53,702 bases of DNA from Clostridiales bacterium (lineage in GTDB: Bacteria; Bacillota; Clostridia; Lachnospirales; Lachnospiraceae): NCBI GenBank assembly GCA_020860565.1, contig JAJBUA010000010.1, positions 1 to 53,702 of the forward strand, given 5' to 3'. The position numbers and the translations under genes were made by a program. This document shows positions 43,126 through 51,649 of the stretch, in pieces; the stretch's first letter is position 1; each line of letters opens with the position of its first letter. The notes below the pieces were generated by a model that made no database searches, was not told where the DNA came from, and was given only the letters and a program-made list of their open reading frames with translations.

Positions 43126-44292
43126 TTACGCATTGGCCAGACCATCCACAGCCCACTCATAACTCTGGATTGCCTGGAAGAGATTCAGCCGGGCGATCTC
43201 GACGCTCAACTGCGCGGTCTCGGCGGTATTCTGCTGAGTGAGCAGAGACAGGTTATCCAGTTGTCCGTTTGCCGCCTGGGTCTGCGCGATAACCAGGTTC
43301 TGTTCCTCAAGCGCTGCCTGTGCCGCAGTGAGTTCATAGGCGGTCGCGGAGGACAGGACGCTCTGATAGCAGCTGCTGACGGAGGCTTTGATATTTCGCT
43401 CATTATCGGCGATGCTGACCTCCAGCGAGGATTTCTTATCCACGCTGCGGGCGTTTTCATACTGACGCTTATTGCTTAAGAGTGTGTAGTTGTTGTCGAT
43501 CGCGGTCTGTGTGTCGGCTTCGGGGTCCAGCGAAGTGATCTTATCATCGGCGATCTCCGGGATCTCCATGATATCGGCGTCGGCGTTGGCGTCCCAGCCG
43601 CACATGACGAGGAGCGACCGGCGGCCGGTGTCGATTGCGGACTGGTCGTCGATGAGCGCCTGATCAGAGTTGCGGAGCGTCTCCTTCGCGGAGAGAACCT
43701 GAATGGCCGTCGCCTGTCCGACCTCCTGCTGCTTCATCGTGTAGTTATAGGTGATCTCGGAAAGCTCCTGAGATTTGGGATCGATCTCCATCTGCAGCTG
43801 ATTGATATAATAATTGATCATCTCAGTCTGGGCGGACTGCACCAGCTGAGCCTCCGCCTGACAGTATTCGATATACTTGACATAACTGTCTTCCAGCGCG
43901 TCATCAGCCGCACTCTCGTAGGTCTCGGCGCTGGCTTCATTAGTGATCGCCGTAGAGGCGAGAGAAGCGTAGCTGCTGTCCTCGACGTCGGGAATGTCAA
44001 CGGCGTCCCGCAGATCCGCGGCGAGATCGCGGTATTTATCCGCCCATTCGCTGTTGGTTTCGCCGTATTCATTGCGGAAATATGCGTATTCGATAGCGTT
44101 TTGCTGGACGGTCGCGTTATATTCGTGGATCAGTCCGGCGATCTCGTCATATTCCAGGACATTGTCCTGAAGAGTGGCCCACTCCTCGTCGGACCGGGCA
44201 AAGGCCGGACTGGCGGCAAAAGCACTCATAGGTGCGGCGGCCGCAAGGATCGCGGCGGTGCTAAAGGCGAATGCCTGTTTCCATTTTTTCAT
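43126..44292 (-). CDS. TolC-like secreted coiled-coil protein 1
   Basis: A 388-residue protein with a signal peptide (MKKWKQAFAFSTAAILAAAA, cleavage after AFA) and a helical TolC-like body: MKQQEVGQATAIQVLSAKE in the first half, ALEEQNLVIAQTQAANGQLD in the second. Normal TolC-family domains have the same internal duplication. AAGGAG precedes the ATG. It is the first gene of a two-gene unit with the second TolC-like gene and lies 71 bp after the TetR gene. Confidence 0.75.
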   Translation of the reverse strand: MKKWKQAFAFSTAAILAAAAPMSAFAASPAFARSDEEWATLQDNVLEYDEIAGLIHEYNATVQQNAIEYAYFRNEYGETNSEWADKYRDLAADLRDAVDIPDVEDSSYASLASTAITNEASAETYESAADDALEDSYVKYIEYCQAEAQLVQSAQTEMINYYINQLQMEIDPKSQELSEITYNYTMKQQEVGQATAIQVLSAKETLRNSDQALIDDQSAIDTGRRSLLVMCGWDANADADIMEIPEIADDKITSLDPEADTQTAIDNNYTLLSNKRQYENARSVDKKSSLEVSIADNERNIKASVSSCYQSVLSSATAYELTAAQAALEEQNLVIAQTQAANGQLDNLSLLTQQNTAETAQLSVEIARLNLFQAIQSYEWAVDGLANA

Positions 44293-44363
44293 GTGATTGC
44301 AATCTCCTTCTTTTATAATGTGAAAGGGACGAAAAACATCTGTCCCTGTGTGTTATGGTTTGT

Positions 44364-45056
44364 TTATGCAGGAGGCCTATCCTGTTCGGGGCCGGGTTGT
44401 GCGGAGGTTTCTGCGTGTGCCCGTAAAGCCCCATGTCGCAGGATATTGATACTTCTGTGATAATTGTTCCGGATTTTTTCCAGAGCTTCCGGATGCTCAT
44501 AGTATTGTTTCAGTGATAAAAAGAGCGCCGCGCCGCCCAGAGAGATCAGAGGGGAGATATCCAGCCGGTTATCGGGGCGGAATCTGCTGGTGTCAATCCG
44601 TTCAAAAAACCATTCGGCCGGACTGACTGTCTGATTTGAAGTCTTTGCGGCGGAGACGATTGCTGTTCCGGCGGGAGGGATATCAATAGCTCTGAAGTTT
44701 TCCGGGCTGGAAAAGATACAGCGGATAACGTCGAACAGCTGCCATTCCTCGTTCAGCATTTCAACATTGAAATCAAACATGCTGTCCATCAGATCAAAAT
44801 AATCGCCGCCGTTTTCTTCCAGAGTCTTCAGGCAGCGGTTTTCCAGTTTCTGTCCGACTTCCCAGACCAGATAATCGGCGAGATCCTGTTTTCCATCAAA
44901 ATAAGTGTAAAAGCTTCCCCTTGAAATGCAGGCGGTCTTGATGATCTGGTTGATGGAAACCTTTTCAAACGGAACCCGGGCAAATTCCTTCATGGCAGCT
45001 CTTCGGATCGTGTTTTTCTTTCTTTCCGGCAGTCGGTTAAATCGTTCGGTAGGCAT
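44364..45056 (-). CDS. TetR-family regulator of the TolC-like genes
   Basis: A 230-residue regulator. The helix-turn-helix lies in residues 10-55 (AAMKEFARVPFEKVSINQII, ISRGSFYTYFDGKQDLADYL). The rest is a divergent ligand-binding region. The ATG at 45056 has AGAGGAAC upstream; the longer reading from 45125 has no ribosome binding site. All genes from 46017 to 41917 run in the same direction, so this regulator probably controls the TolC-like genes and the former RND pump. Confidence 0.85.
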   Translation of the reverse strand: MPTERFNRLPERKKNTIRRAAMKEFARVPFEKVSINQIIKTACISRGSFYTYFDGKQDLADYLVWEVGQKLENRCLKTLEENGGDYFDLMDSMFDFNVEMLNEEWQLFDVIRCIFSSPENFRAIDIPPAGTAIVSAAKTSNQTVSPAEWFFERIDTSRFRPDNRLDISPLISLGGAALFLSLKQYYEHPEALEKIRNNYHRSINILRHGALRAHAETSAQPGPEQDRPPA

Positions 45057-45224
45057 GATGTTCCTCTTTCTTTTGTGGTGTTTCGGTCCGCGGGGGGCGG
45101 TGGAAAATCGCCGCCATCCCCGCATGGATGCCGTGTGTCAATGACATTCAGTCGGTACTGACCGAAACGGGATATAGAGTATTCGAAAAAAGAGATTGAA
45201 ATGTCTGTGAAACAATGATGCGCT

Positions 45225-45822
45225 TTAATCAATATCCAGCAAATCAAGTTCATCTGGTTTCCTGCGTCCGGCGTGGTGCACGAAGCGATAGAAGGTCGGC
45301 AGCAGGAACAGGGTCAGGATGGTGGAGGCCGTCAGACCGCCCACATCGACCAGGGCCATACCCTGCATCATGGCGCCTGCTCGCCCGAAAGCAAAAGCGT
45401 TAGGCAACATGGAGATTACGGTGGTCAGCGTCGTCATCAGGATCGGGCGGGTACGGAGAACCCCCGCATCCACCAGCGCCTGGTCGAGAGGTACTCGTTG
45501 TGCCAGCATCTGGTTGACAGTATCCACATAGAGGATACCGTTGTTTACTACGGTACCGACCAGCATCAGGAATCCGAGCATGGAGACCATGCTGATCGGG
45601 CTGTCTGCCAGAAAGAGCAGTCCGAAGGAACCGATCAGGGCGAAGGGGATCGTCGCCATAACCATCAGGGAGTATTTTGGCGACTCAAACTGGATACCCA
45701 TGACGATGAACACCAGGAAGATACCGGTGATCAGGGCGCCGGCCAGGGCGCCGAGTTCTTCTCTGACGAGTTTGTCTGTGCTGCTTTCTGACATCTCAAC
45801 GCCAGTAGGCATTTCCCATGCC
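45225..45822 (-). pseudogene. C-terminal remnant of an RND efflux permease
   Basis: About 199 codons match the last membrane domain of AcrB/RND pumps: ALAGALITGIFLVFIVMGIQ, DSPISMVSMLGFLMLVGTVVNN, RTRPILMTTLTTVISMLPNA and a final segment with LPTFYRFVHH. The first 80 percent of the pump is missing. The homology begins abruptly near 45820, inside the end of another small gene, so a deletion joined the two. Confidence 0.8.
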
Positions 45823-46017
45823 GGATGTCGCCGCTTTGGACTGCAGGATACTGTTGCGCACGTGCAACTCATTGCTGGTATATTCTTCGTTCAGAGCATT
45901 GATCTCCTCGCGGAGCTGCTCCCGGGAAAATGAATTGCTCGTCTGAATCAGATCATGCATGCGGGTGAACAGACGGTCAAATTCATTTAGTTTCACTGCT
46001 AAAATTTCCTCTGTCAT
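45796..46017 (-). CDS. Small helical protein, probably 3'-truncated by the deletion
   Basis: 73 codons from the ATG at 46017, with AAAGGAG upstream. MTEEILAVKLNEFDRLF and SREQLREEINALNEEY suggest coiled-coil helices. The frame ends TSGMGNAYWR just after entering RND-derived DNA, so the original C-terminus has been replaced. No family is recognised. Confidence 0.55.
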   Translation of the reverse strand: MTEEILAVKLNEFDRLFTRMHDLIQTSNSFSREQLREEINALNEEYTSNELHVRNSILQSKAATSGMGNAYWR

Positions 46018-46104
46018 GGGATAACTCCTTTCGTAAAATTCCTTTCCGCATTCACAAAGCACATTATAAAGAAAGGAAGAATCTCTTCTCAATAGACAAA
46101 AAAA

Positions 46105-46140
46105 CCGGAGTGTCAAAAATTTTTACACTCCGGAGTTTTT
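46105..46140. terminator. Strong bidirectional terminator
   Basis: CCGGAGTGT (46105-46113) pairs with ACACTCCGG (46125-46133). An A run before and T runs after the stem serve both strands; the likely user is the TetR-type gene at 46170-46460. Confidence 0.75.
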
Positions 46141-46169
46141 GTCAAAAATATGTGAAGTTATATGTATGG

Positions 46170-46460
46170 TCAGATCTGGGGGCCGGAACCGCCGCTGTCG
46201 GCTTGCCTGTTTTGTTCGAACAGTGAGAATTGGCCGGATATAAAAATATAACAGTCGAAAAGTGTTCGATCCAGTTCTTCTTCTTTCTGAGTGATAATCC
46301 AGTCGAGAAGATCCGGGATATCGGCAAAATGATAGTAAAAAGCCTGCCTTGTGATATGGCACTCCTCGACGATATCTTTGACGGTCAGTTTCAGCGCCTT
46401 TTTTTCCAGTAAAAGTTTCTCGACCGCTTTTGCGATCGTATGTTTCATGTCGACGGGCAT
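46170..46460 (-). CDS. Short TetR-type regulator, probably truncated
   Basis: 96 codons carrying only the N-terminal DNA-binding part: AVEKLLLEKKALKLTVKDIV, then CHITRQAFYYHFADIPDLLD. Full TetR proteins have about 190 residues; the ligand domain is missing after residue about 65, and the end SLFEQNRQADSGGSGPQI looks random. The ribosome binding site AGGAGGAGG is strong. It may be a decayed gene or a DNA-binding-only repressor. Confidence 0.65.
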   Translation of the reverse strand: MPVDMKHTIAKAVEKLLLEKKALKLTVKDIVEECHITRQAFYYHFADIPDLLDWIITQKEEELDRTLFDCYIFISGQFSLFEQNRQADSGGSGPQI

Positions 46461-46560
46461 AGATTCCTCCTCCTGACAGCGGATGGCTCCGTTGTGACGT
46501 TCCTTCCTATTATAACGGATAATTGGATTTATGCCAATAAAGATTTTGAGAAGGCTGCAT

Positions 46561-46600
46561 AAAGGGAGGGCATGACCGCTTTGATCATGCCCTCCCGGTT
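46561..46600 (-). terminator. Terminator of rplY
   Basis: GGGAGGGCATGA (46564-46575) pairs perfectly with TCATGCCCTCCC (46585-46596). On the minus strand TTTATG follows. Confidence 0.7.
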
Positions 46601-46637
46601 TTACATAGTATTGTATTTGTGGTTACTGGATCAAGGA

Positions 46638-47243
46638 TTATTTTGCCGCTGCTTTTGAGGTCTCATCATTCTCCGTCGTCTCTGCGTCCTTGATTGAGGA
46701 GTCGTGCGGTTCGGAAACGAGGACGACAATGGTATCGCGGCTTACGCCAAGTTCTATGTCTGCATCGGACGCGATCGGCAGATCGCTGACTTTAACCGCG
46801 TCGCCCGGCCTCATGGAACCGACGTCGATTTCCACTGTTTCCACCAACGCGGACGGCAATGCCTTGTAAGGAATTTCCTCCAGAACGACCTGAACGATGC
46901 CGTTTACGACTTTATCGTGGTTGATGAGGACGACCTCGGCGACGGAATGAACCTTTTCATTGCTCACAAGTGCCTGAAAATCAATCTCATCATATTGACC
47001 TTTCATGAAATTATAGCTGATATCCTTGATCAGGACGTCCATTTTGGTGCCGTCTACATCGAGATAGAGCTGGCTGCCTTTCTTTTTTGTTTTGAAAATG
47101 CGCTCGGCTTCCAGCTTTGCAATCTTGATCGGGATGGAACCTTTGATATCGCGGCCGAAGATATTGCCGGTTACATATCCTTCCCGTCTGAGTTTCTTAG
47201 CTTTCGTTGACATGTCTCTTTTTTCAGCTTTTAAAGTATCCAT
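46638..47243 (-). CDS. rplY: Ribosomal protein bL25 / general stress protein Ctc
   Basis: A 201-residue two-domain bL25. The N-terminal 5S-rRNA-binding domain spans residues 1-90 (LRREGYVTGNIFGRD, SYNFMKGQYDEIDFQAL), the TL5-type C-terminal beta domain about 95-185 (LPSALVETVEIDVGSMRPGD). It ends in an acidic tail. GGAGGAAGAG precedes the ATG. It is transcribed alone from an extended -10 promoter near 47368. Confidence 0.93.
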   Translation of the reverse strand: MDTLKAEKRDMSTKAKKLRREGYVTGNIFGRDIKGSIPIKIAKLEAERIFKTKKKGSQLYLDVDGTKMDVLIKDISYNFMKGQYDEIDFQALVSNEKVHSVAEVVLINHDKVVNGIVQVVLEEIPYKALPSALVETVEIDVGSMRPGDAVKVSDLPIASDADIELGVSRDTIVVLVSEPHDSSIKDAETTENDETSKAAAK

Positions 47244-47367
47244 TTTATCTCTTCCTCCAAATTCTGATAAGCTGCAGACTTGCCATGCGAGGGACTGCGG
47301 AAATTGCCATTCCGTGAATCGATGTGTGGATCATGGTCTGTTGAGTTGTTCTCGCTGTTACACCTGT

Positions 47368-47376
47368 ATTATAACA
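47368..47376 (-). promoter_or_regulatory. Extended -10 promoter of rplY
   Basis: On the minus strand TGTTATAAT is an extended -10 element; no good -35 box is seen. The leader is about 120 nt. The remaining intergenic DNA to 47457 holds nothing else recognisable. Confidence 0.55.
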
Positions 47377-47457
47377 CGCAAACTCGATAAAGATTCACTA
47401 AAAAATATTTTTTTGATCGGGATAATTTGGTTGTTTTGTATATCGTCAAGTTCGCCG

Positions 47458-47486
47458 TTGTTTGATCAGAGGAAATTTGTTATAAT
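47458..47486 (+). promoter_or_regulatory. Promoter of the metallo-hydrolase gene
   Basis: TTGTTT at 47458-47463 and TATAAT at 47481-47486, 17-bp spacer, with TG one base before the -10 box. Confidence 0.7.
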
Positions 47487-47547
47487 GAAAACAACATTTT
47501 GTGAGGGAACAGTAAGACTTTTTAGAGAATATCAGGAGGGAGTCAAG

Positions 47548-48174
47548 ATGAAACTTACATGGATCGGTCATTCTTGTTTTAAATTGGAAAAGGACGGTTA
47601 TTCGATTATCACGGATCCGTATGCGGACGGCAGCGTACCGGGCTGTAAACCGGTGAGGGAGACGGCGGATCTGGTTCTCTGCAGCCATGAACATGGAGAC
47701 CACAATTACCGTGAAGGTGTGATACTTACCGGACGGGCAGGAGGTCCGTTTGCGGTGGAGAAGATTGATACTTACCATGATGATGTAATGGGAGCAAAGA
47801 GGGGCAGCAATGAGATATCCATTATCAGCGACGGCGAGAACCGGGTGGCACATCTGGGTGATCTGGGCTGCGATCTGGAGCCGGAGCAGGCAGAGAAACT
47901 GAAAGGTCTGGACGTGGTTATGATCCCGATCGGCGGCTTTTATACGATCGACGCAAAGCAGGCCGCGGAGATTGTTCGTCAGTTGAATCCGCGGATTGTG
48001 ATCCCGATGCATTATCGTAGTGAAGCGGGCGGATTTGGATATGATGTGATCGGGACAGTCGAGGAGTTTGCAGCAGAGATGGGGGATGCGGTGACGCTTG
48101 CCGGGAGTGAGATTGAGACGACGGAGAAGCAGACTGCACAGGTAGTCATATTGCAGCCGAGAAATGCAGGGTAA
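47548..48174 (+). CDS. Metallo-beta-lactamase-fold hydrolase (UlaG/UPF0173-like)
   Basis: A 208-residue soluble protein starting MKLTWIGHSCFKLE. Metal ligands are visible in CSHEHGDHN (HxHxDH), in HLGDLG (Asp) and in IPMHYRS (His). The compact form without extra domains is that of UPF0173/YtkL-type hydrolases, whose substrate is mostly unknown. GGAGGGAG precedes the ATG at 47548. It is monocistronic. Confidence 0.88.
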   Translation: MKLTWIGHSCFKLEKDGYSIITDPYADGSVPGCKPVRETADLVLCSHEHGDHNYREGVILTGRAGGPFAVEKIDTYHDDVMGAKRGSNEISIISDGENRVAHLGDLGCDLEPEQAEKLKGLDVVMIPIGGFYTIDAKQAAEIVRQLNPRIVIPMHYRSEAGGFGYDVIGTVEEFAAEMGDAVTLAGSEIETTEKQTAQVVILQPRNAG

Positions 48175-48327
48175 TTCATTATAGAACAGCAATCAGGGGA
48201 GGTTGTGTTGGCAATTTGTTGTAAAGAAATCACAGATTGTGAGGTCGCTGATTGTTGAGTGTTGTTCATGTGTTAAAGAAGGTTATGGTGCGTATGATGG
48301 ACGGGTGGGAAGAAAGGAACGGTGGGT

Positions 48328-49008
48328 ATGAGGATTCTTCTGGCCGAGGATGAGCGGGATCTGAACCGCATTATCACCCAGAAACTTACTTCGGACGGAT
48401 ACAGTGTGGACAGCTGCTATGACGGCAGAGAGGCGATCGATATTCTCTCATATACCGAGTATGATGCGGTGATCCTGGATATCTTGATGCCGGGGGCAGA
48501 CGGATTTGCCGTGCTGCGGTCGCTGCGCGGGATGGGCAAGATGACGCCGGTTCTCTTTCTGACGGCGCGGGATTCCGTCGCGGACAAGGTAAAAGGTCTG
48601 GACAGCGGAGCGAATGATTACCTTGTGAAGCCGTTTTCCTTTGAGGAGCTTGGCGCACGTTTGAGGGCAATGATCCGGGTCTCCCACGGTGCAGTGCAAA
48701 ATGAACTCATCGTCGGAGATCTGGTGATGGACTGTGCCGCGAAGCGGGTCACCCGCGGTGGACGTGAGATCACGCTTTCTGCGAAGGAATATGCTTTGCT
48801 AGAGTACCTGATGCACAATGCGGGAATCATCCTCTCCCGGGAGAAGATCGAGGATCATATCTGGAATTATGATTATGAAGGTGGGACCAATGTGGTTGAC
48901 GTCTATATCAGTTATCTCCGCCGTAAAATCGATCAGGGGCAGGAGCAGAAGCTGATTCACACGGTGCGCGGCAGAGGCTATGTGATCCGGGAAGGGGAAA
49001 AGGCGTGA
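48328..49008 (+). CDS. OmpR-family response regulator 2
   Basis: A 226-residue regulator: acidic pair ED at residues 7-8, Asp51 in AVILDILMPGADG, Lys in YLVKPFSFEE, and the C-terminal winged helix (ITLSAKEYALLEYLM, NVVDVYISYLRRKI). The ATG at 48328 is preceded by AAAGGA at about 10 nt; the GTG at 48322 is an alternative. The kinase gene overlaps by 4 bp. It probably controls the downstream PepSY gene. Confidence 0.93.
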   Translation: MRILLAEDERDLNRIITQKLTSDGYSVDSCYDGREAIDILSYTEYDAVILDILMPGADGFAVLRSLRGMGKMTPVLFLTARDSVADKVKGLDSGANDYLVKPFSFEELGARLRAMIRVSHGAVQNELIVGDLVMDCAAKRVTRGGREITLSAKEYALLEYLMHNAGIILSREKIEDHIWNYDYEGGTNVVDVYISYLRRKIDQGQEQKLIHTVRGRGYVIREGEKA

Positions 49009-50408
49009 AGCAGTTATCGATACGGATGAAGATCACACTCTGGTTCTCCGGAGCTCTGATCGTGATGATGGCTCTTACTTATTTTGTGGTTTTATCGGTG
49101 GGTGAGAGGATTATACAAAAAGGGATCCGGGACATGCTGGTGCGGACGGTGCAGGGGAATGTCGATGAGATCGAGTATTACGCTGTGCTTAAGGCGGAAG
49201 ATCTGAATGAAGTCGATTATTATGTCCGTTACGGCGAGGGGTATCTTGAGATCGACGATGATTTCCTTGATGAGGTCAATGAAATTTACACTTCTCTCTG
49301 TCATTCGGATGGAACACTGGTTTATGGCGAAAATCCGGTTATGAGAGAAACGGAAGAAGTGGGATTTCTGAACGCGCAGATACAACGCGTGACGATCAAT
49401 GGGACGCTTTATTATATTTTCGACCGCAAGCTGGAAACGGCTGGTCTGGAGGAACTCTGGCTGCGGGGAGTGGTTTCCGAGTTGCAGGGCAAGGAGGCGC
49501 TGGCATCTGTTTCCCGTATTTCATTGGTTGCGTTGCCGATTTTGCTGCTGATCGCTGTGGTTGGTGGGTACCTGATTGCCGCAAGGGTACTTTGGCCGAT
49601 CCGGCAGATCGCGGATACGGCGTCGCAGATTCGTCATGGGGATGATTTGAAAAAGAGAATTGATCTTGGTGATGGAGAGGACGAACTGCATCTGCTGGCA
49701 CGGGAATTTGACCAGATGTTTTCCCGGCTGGAGGAGGCTTTTCAGACGGAGCAGCAGTTTGTCTCGGACGCTTCGCATGAATTGCGGACGCCGGTATCTG
49801 TAATTAACGCACAGTGCGAACTGACACTCGAAAAAGAACGGGAACCGGCTGAATATGAGGAGGCACTGCAGGTGATCTGGCGGCAGGGACGCAAGCTGAA
49901 CCGCCTGATCGGTACGATGCTGGACTTTGCCCGGCTGGAACTGCAGCCGGAGCGCTATGAAAAGGAAACAATTGATCTGACAGAACTGACAGAGAGTCTC
50001 TGCACCGACATGGCGCTGATACGGGAAAATGATATCTCGCTGACCTGGAATGTAGAAAAAGGTGTGTATTTTGACGGCAGCCGGGAACTGCTCACAAGAC
50101 TTTTATCTAATCTGATCAGCAATGCTTATCGTTACGGGAGGCCGGAAGGACATACGGAGGTCTGTTTGAAAACAGAGAAATCCTGCGTGGTTTTGTCGGT
50201 AAAGGATGACGGGATTGGTATCGCGCCGGAGGATACGGCAAAGATTTTCGACCGTTTTTATCAGGCGGACGTATCGCGCACCGGGAGCGGAAATGGCCTG
50301 GGACTCGCGATGGTGAAAGAGATCGCGGGATTTTACGGGGGTACGGTGTCGGTGGAGAGCGAATTGGAAAGCGGCAGTATTTTTACCGTACAGCTGCCGG
50401 GATTCTAA
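49005..50408 (+). CDS. Sensor histidine kinase 2
   Basis: A 467-residue kinase with two membrane segments (about residues 9-30 and 165-190), an extracellular region of about 130 acidic residues, a HAMP linker (ARVLWPIRQIADTASQIRHG), the H-box SDASHELRTPVSVINA, an N-box NLISNAYRYG and a G-box GNGLGLAMVKEI. It begins with GTG in the GTGA overlap with the regulator gene. Confidence 0.93.
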   Translation: MKQLSIRMKITLWFSGALIVMMALTYFVVLSVGERIIQKGIRDMLVRTVQGNVDEIEYYAVLKAEDLNEVDYYVRYGEGYLEIDDDFLDEVNEIYTSLCHSDGTLVYGENPVMRETEEVGFLNAQIQRVTINGTLYYIFDRKLETAGLEELWLRGVVSELQGKEALASVSRISLVALPILLLIAVVGGYLIAARVLWPIRQIADTASQIRHGDDLKKRIDLGDGEDELHLLAREFDQMFSRLEEAFQTEQQFVSDASHELRTPVSVINAQCELTLEKEREPAEYEEALQVIWRQGRKLNRLIGTMLDFARLELQPERYEKETIDLTELTESLCTDMALIRENDISLTWNVEKGVYFDGSRELLTRLLSNLISNAYRYGRPEGHTEVCLKTEKSCVVLSVKDDGIGIAPEDTAKIFDRFYQADVSRTGSGNGLGLAMVKEIAGFYGGTVSVESELESGSIFTVQLPGF

Positions 50409-50466
50409 TGTTCTTTTAATATTAGCATGCTATACTACAGGCAGATCAGGAAAGGAGGACCACAAA

Positions 50467-51039
50467 ATGAAAAATATGATGATGAATTACCTGGAAAGAA
50501 CGCGGAGAATGATCCTCCGGGCTGTCTGTGTGACCGCAATGATCGGAATGATCGGAGTGGGAACCGCATATGCTGCAGTCACGTTGGATGGAGCTAAGTC
50601 CGTAGCTCTCGCCGATGCCGGAGTCTCAGAGAGCGAAGCTGTTTTTACTGAGGTAAAAGAAAAGCAGGAGAAGAAAGAGGCAGCGAAGTACGAGATCGAG
50701 TTTTACACGGATGAGGCTGAGTATGAGTACGAGATCCGTAAGTCAGATGGGGCAATTCTGGAAGTCAAGGTGGAGATGTTCAAAAAGGAGCATGCGCATT
50801 ACGGTTCCACGAGCGGTACATCCGGCACTTACATCAGTGTAGACGACGCCAAGGAGATCGCGTTAAAGAGAGCCGGACTCTCTGAGTCAGAGGTAAGATT
50901 TAAAAAAGCTAAGCTGGATAAGGACGACGGGATTATGGTATATGAGATCGAGTTCTATCACGGCAGGAGTGAGTATGAATGCGCCGTAGATGCGTCGACA
51001 GGAAAGATTGTCGAGTATGACGTCGAGATCGACGATTGA
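50467..51039 (+). CDS. Secreted protein with two PepSY domains
   Basis: A 190-residue protein with an N-terminal signal segment (core AVCVTAMIGMIGVGTAYA) and two PepSY units, each reading T(L/I)..A(K)..AL..AG(V/L)SESE and ending in YEIEFY plus a D-x-x-G turn (about residues 40-95 and 120-190). A short His/Ser/Thr linker joins them. PepSY domains bind or inhibit extracellular enzymes. AAAGGAGG precedes the ATG. The promoter has TATACT (50431) without a -35 box, fitting activation by the two-component system just upstream. Confidence 0.88.
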   Translation: MKNMMMNYLERTRRMILRAVCVTAMIGMIGVGTAYAAVTLDGAKSVALADAGVSESEAVFTEVKEKQEKKEAAKYEIEFYTDEAEYEYEIRKSDGAILEVKVEMFKKEHAHYGSTSGTSGTYISVDDAKEIALKRAGLSESEVRFKKAKLDKDDGIMVYEIEFYHGRSEYECAVDASTGKIVEYDVEIDD

Positions 51040-51058
51040 GCGGAAAAAGCATGAAAGG

Positions 51059-51101
51059 GACAAGAGAAGCACGCTGTTACCGGCGTGCTTCTCTTGTCTT
51101 T
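51059..51101. terminator. Terminator after the PepSY gene
   Basis: GACAAGAGAAGCACGC (51059-51074) pairs perfectly with GCGTGCTTCTCTTGTC (51083-51098), followed by TTTC. Confidence 0.75.
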
Positions 51102-51193
51102 CGGAATCCGGTCGGGTGATGAAAAAACACTGGCAAACAGGATCGATGTATGTTTGAAACCTGAGAAAAAGCATATATTTTGCTGTGAAAAAA

Positions 51194-51202
51194 TGATACA
51201 AT
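51194..51202 (+). promoter_or_regulatory. Extended -10 promoter of the 51267 gene
   Basis: TGATACAAT is an extended -10 element. Its predicted start near 51209 makes the ATG at 51210 unsuitable and supports the ATG at 51267. Confidence 0.55.
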
Positions 51203-51266
51203 AATATTTATGAATGAAGCCTATGATTCTATAAAGCGCAAACTACAGGAAAAGGAGATTATCATT

Positions 51267-51623
51267 ATGACCAGAGAATTAGCAAACTATGTTATGGAAA
51301 AATCAAAAGAACTGATCGTTGCGCCGTCGTGCAGTGCGGAAGCGAAAGCAGCTGCCAACAGCTGGATAGAGGCTGCCGGGACAGAGAAGGAAGCCGAAGA
51401 GACAAAGAAATATCTCGCGGAGCTGGAAGAAGATGTGATGAGTATTGATGATCTGATCGGTCTGCTGGAATCCGATATGGGAACGAAGATCTTCGGAGCG
51501 GAGCGCGCGGCGGCGATGATTCAGCATTCAAAGGAGAGAAAAGCGGCGGGAGCGGCATACTGTGACTGCCCGGCTTGTGCGGCCGGAGCGGCGATATTGG
51601 AAAAGAAAGAAGAACTGCTTTGA
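51267..51623 (+). CDS. Small helical protein with C-terminal CxCxxC motif
   Basis: A 118-residue acidic helical protein. The start at 51267 has AAGGAG 9 nt upstream. An APSCSAEAKAAANSW segment near residue 22 and the Cys cluster AYCDCPACAAG near 100 suggest a metal or redox site. Similar short proteins are, as I recall, present in many Lachnospiraceae, sometimes with misleading chaperone names. The nitroreductase gene starts 26 bp later, so the two may be cotranscribed. Function is unknown. Confidence 0.7.
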   Translation: MTRELANYVMEKSKELIVAPSCSAEAKAAANSWIEAAGTEKEAEETKKYLAELEEDVMSIDDLIGLLESDMGTKIFGAERAAAMIQHSKERKAAGAAYCDCPACAAGAAILEKKEELL

Positions 51624-51649
51624 AAATAAGTTAAGGGAAGGGGAAGTGT

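Noticed and set aside
45273-45933. Plus-strand frames opposite the RND remnant
   Set aside because: They are shadows of the RND coding sequence with low-complexity His/Gln or Ser/Arg content and no start signals.
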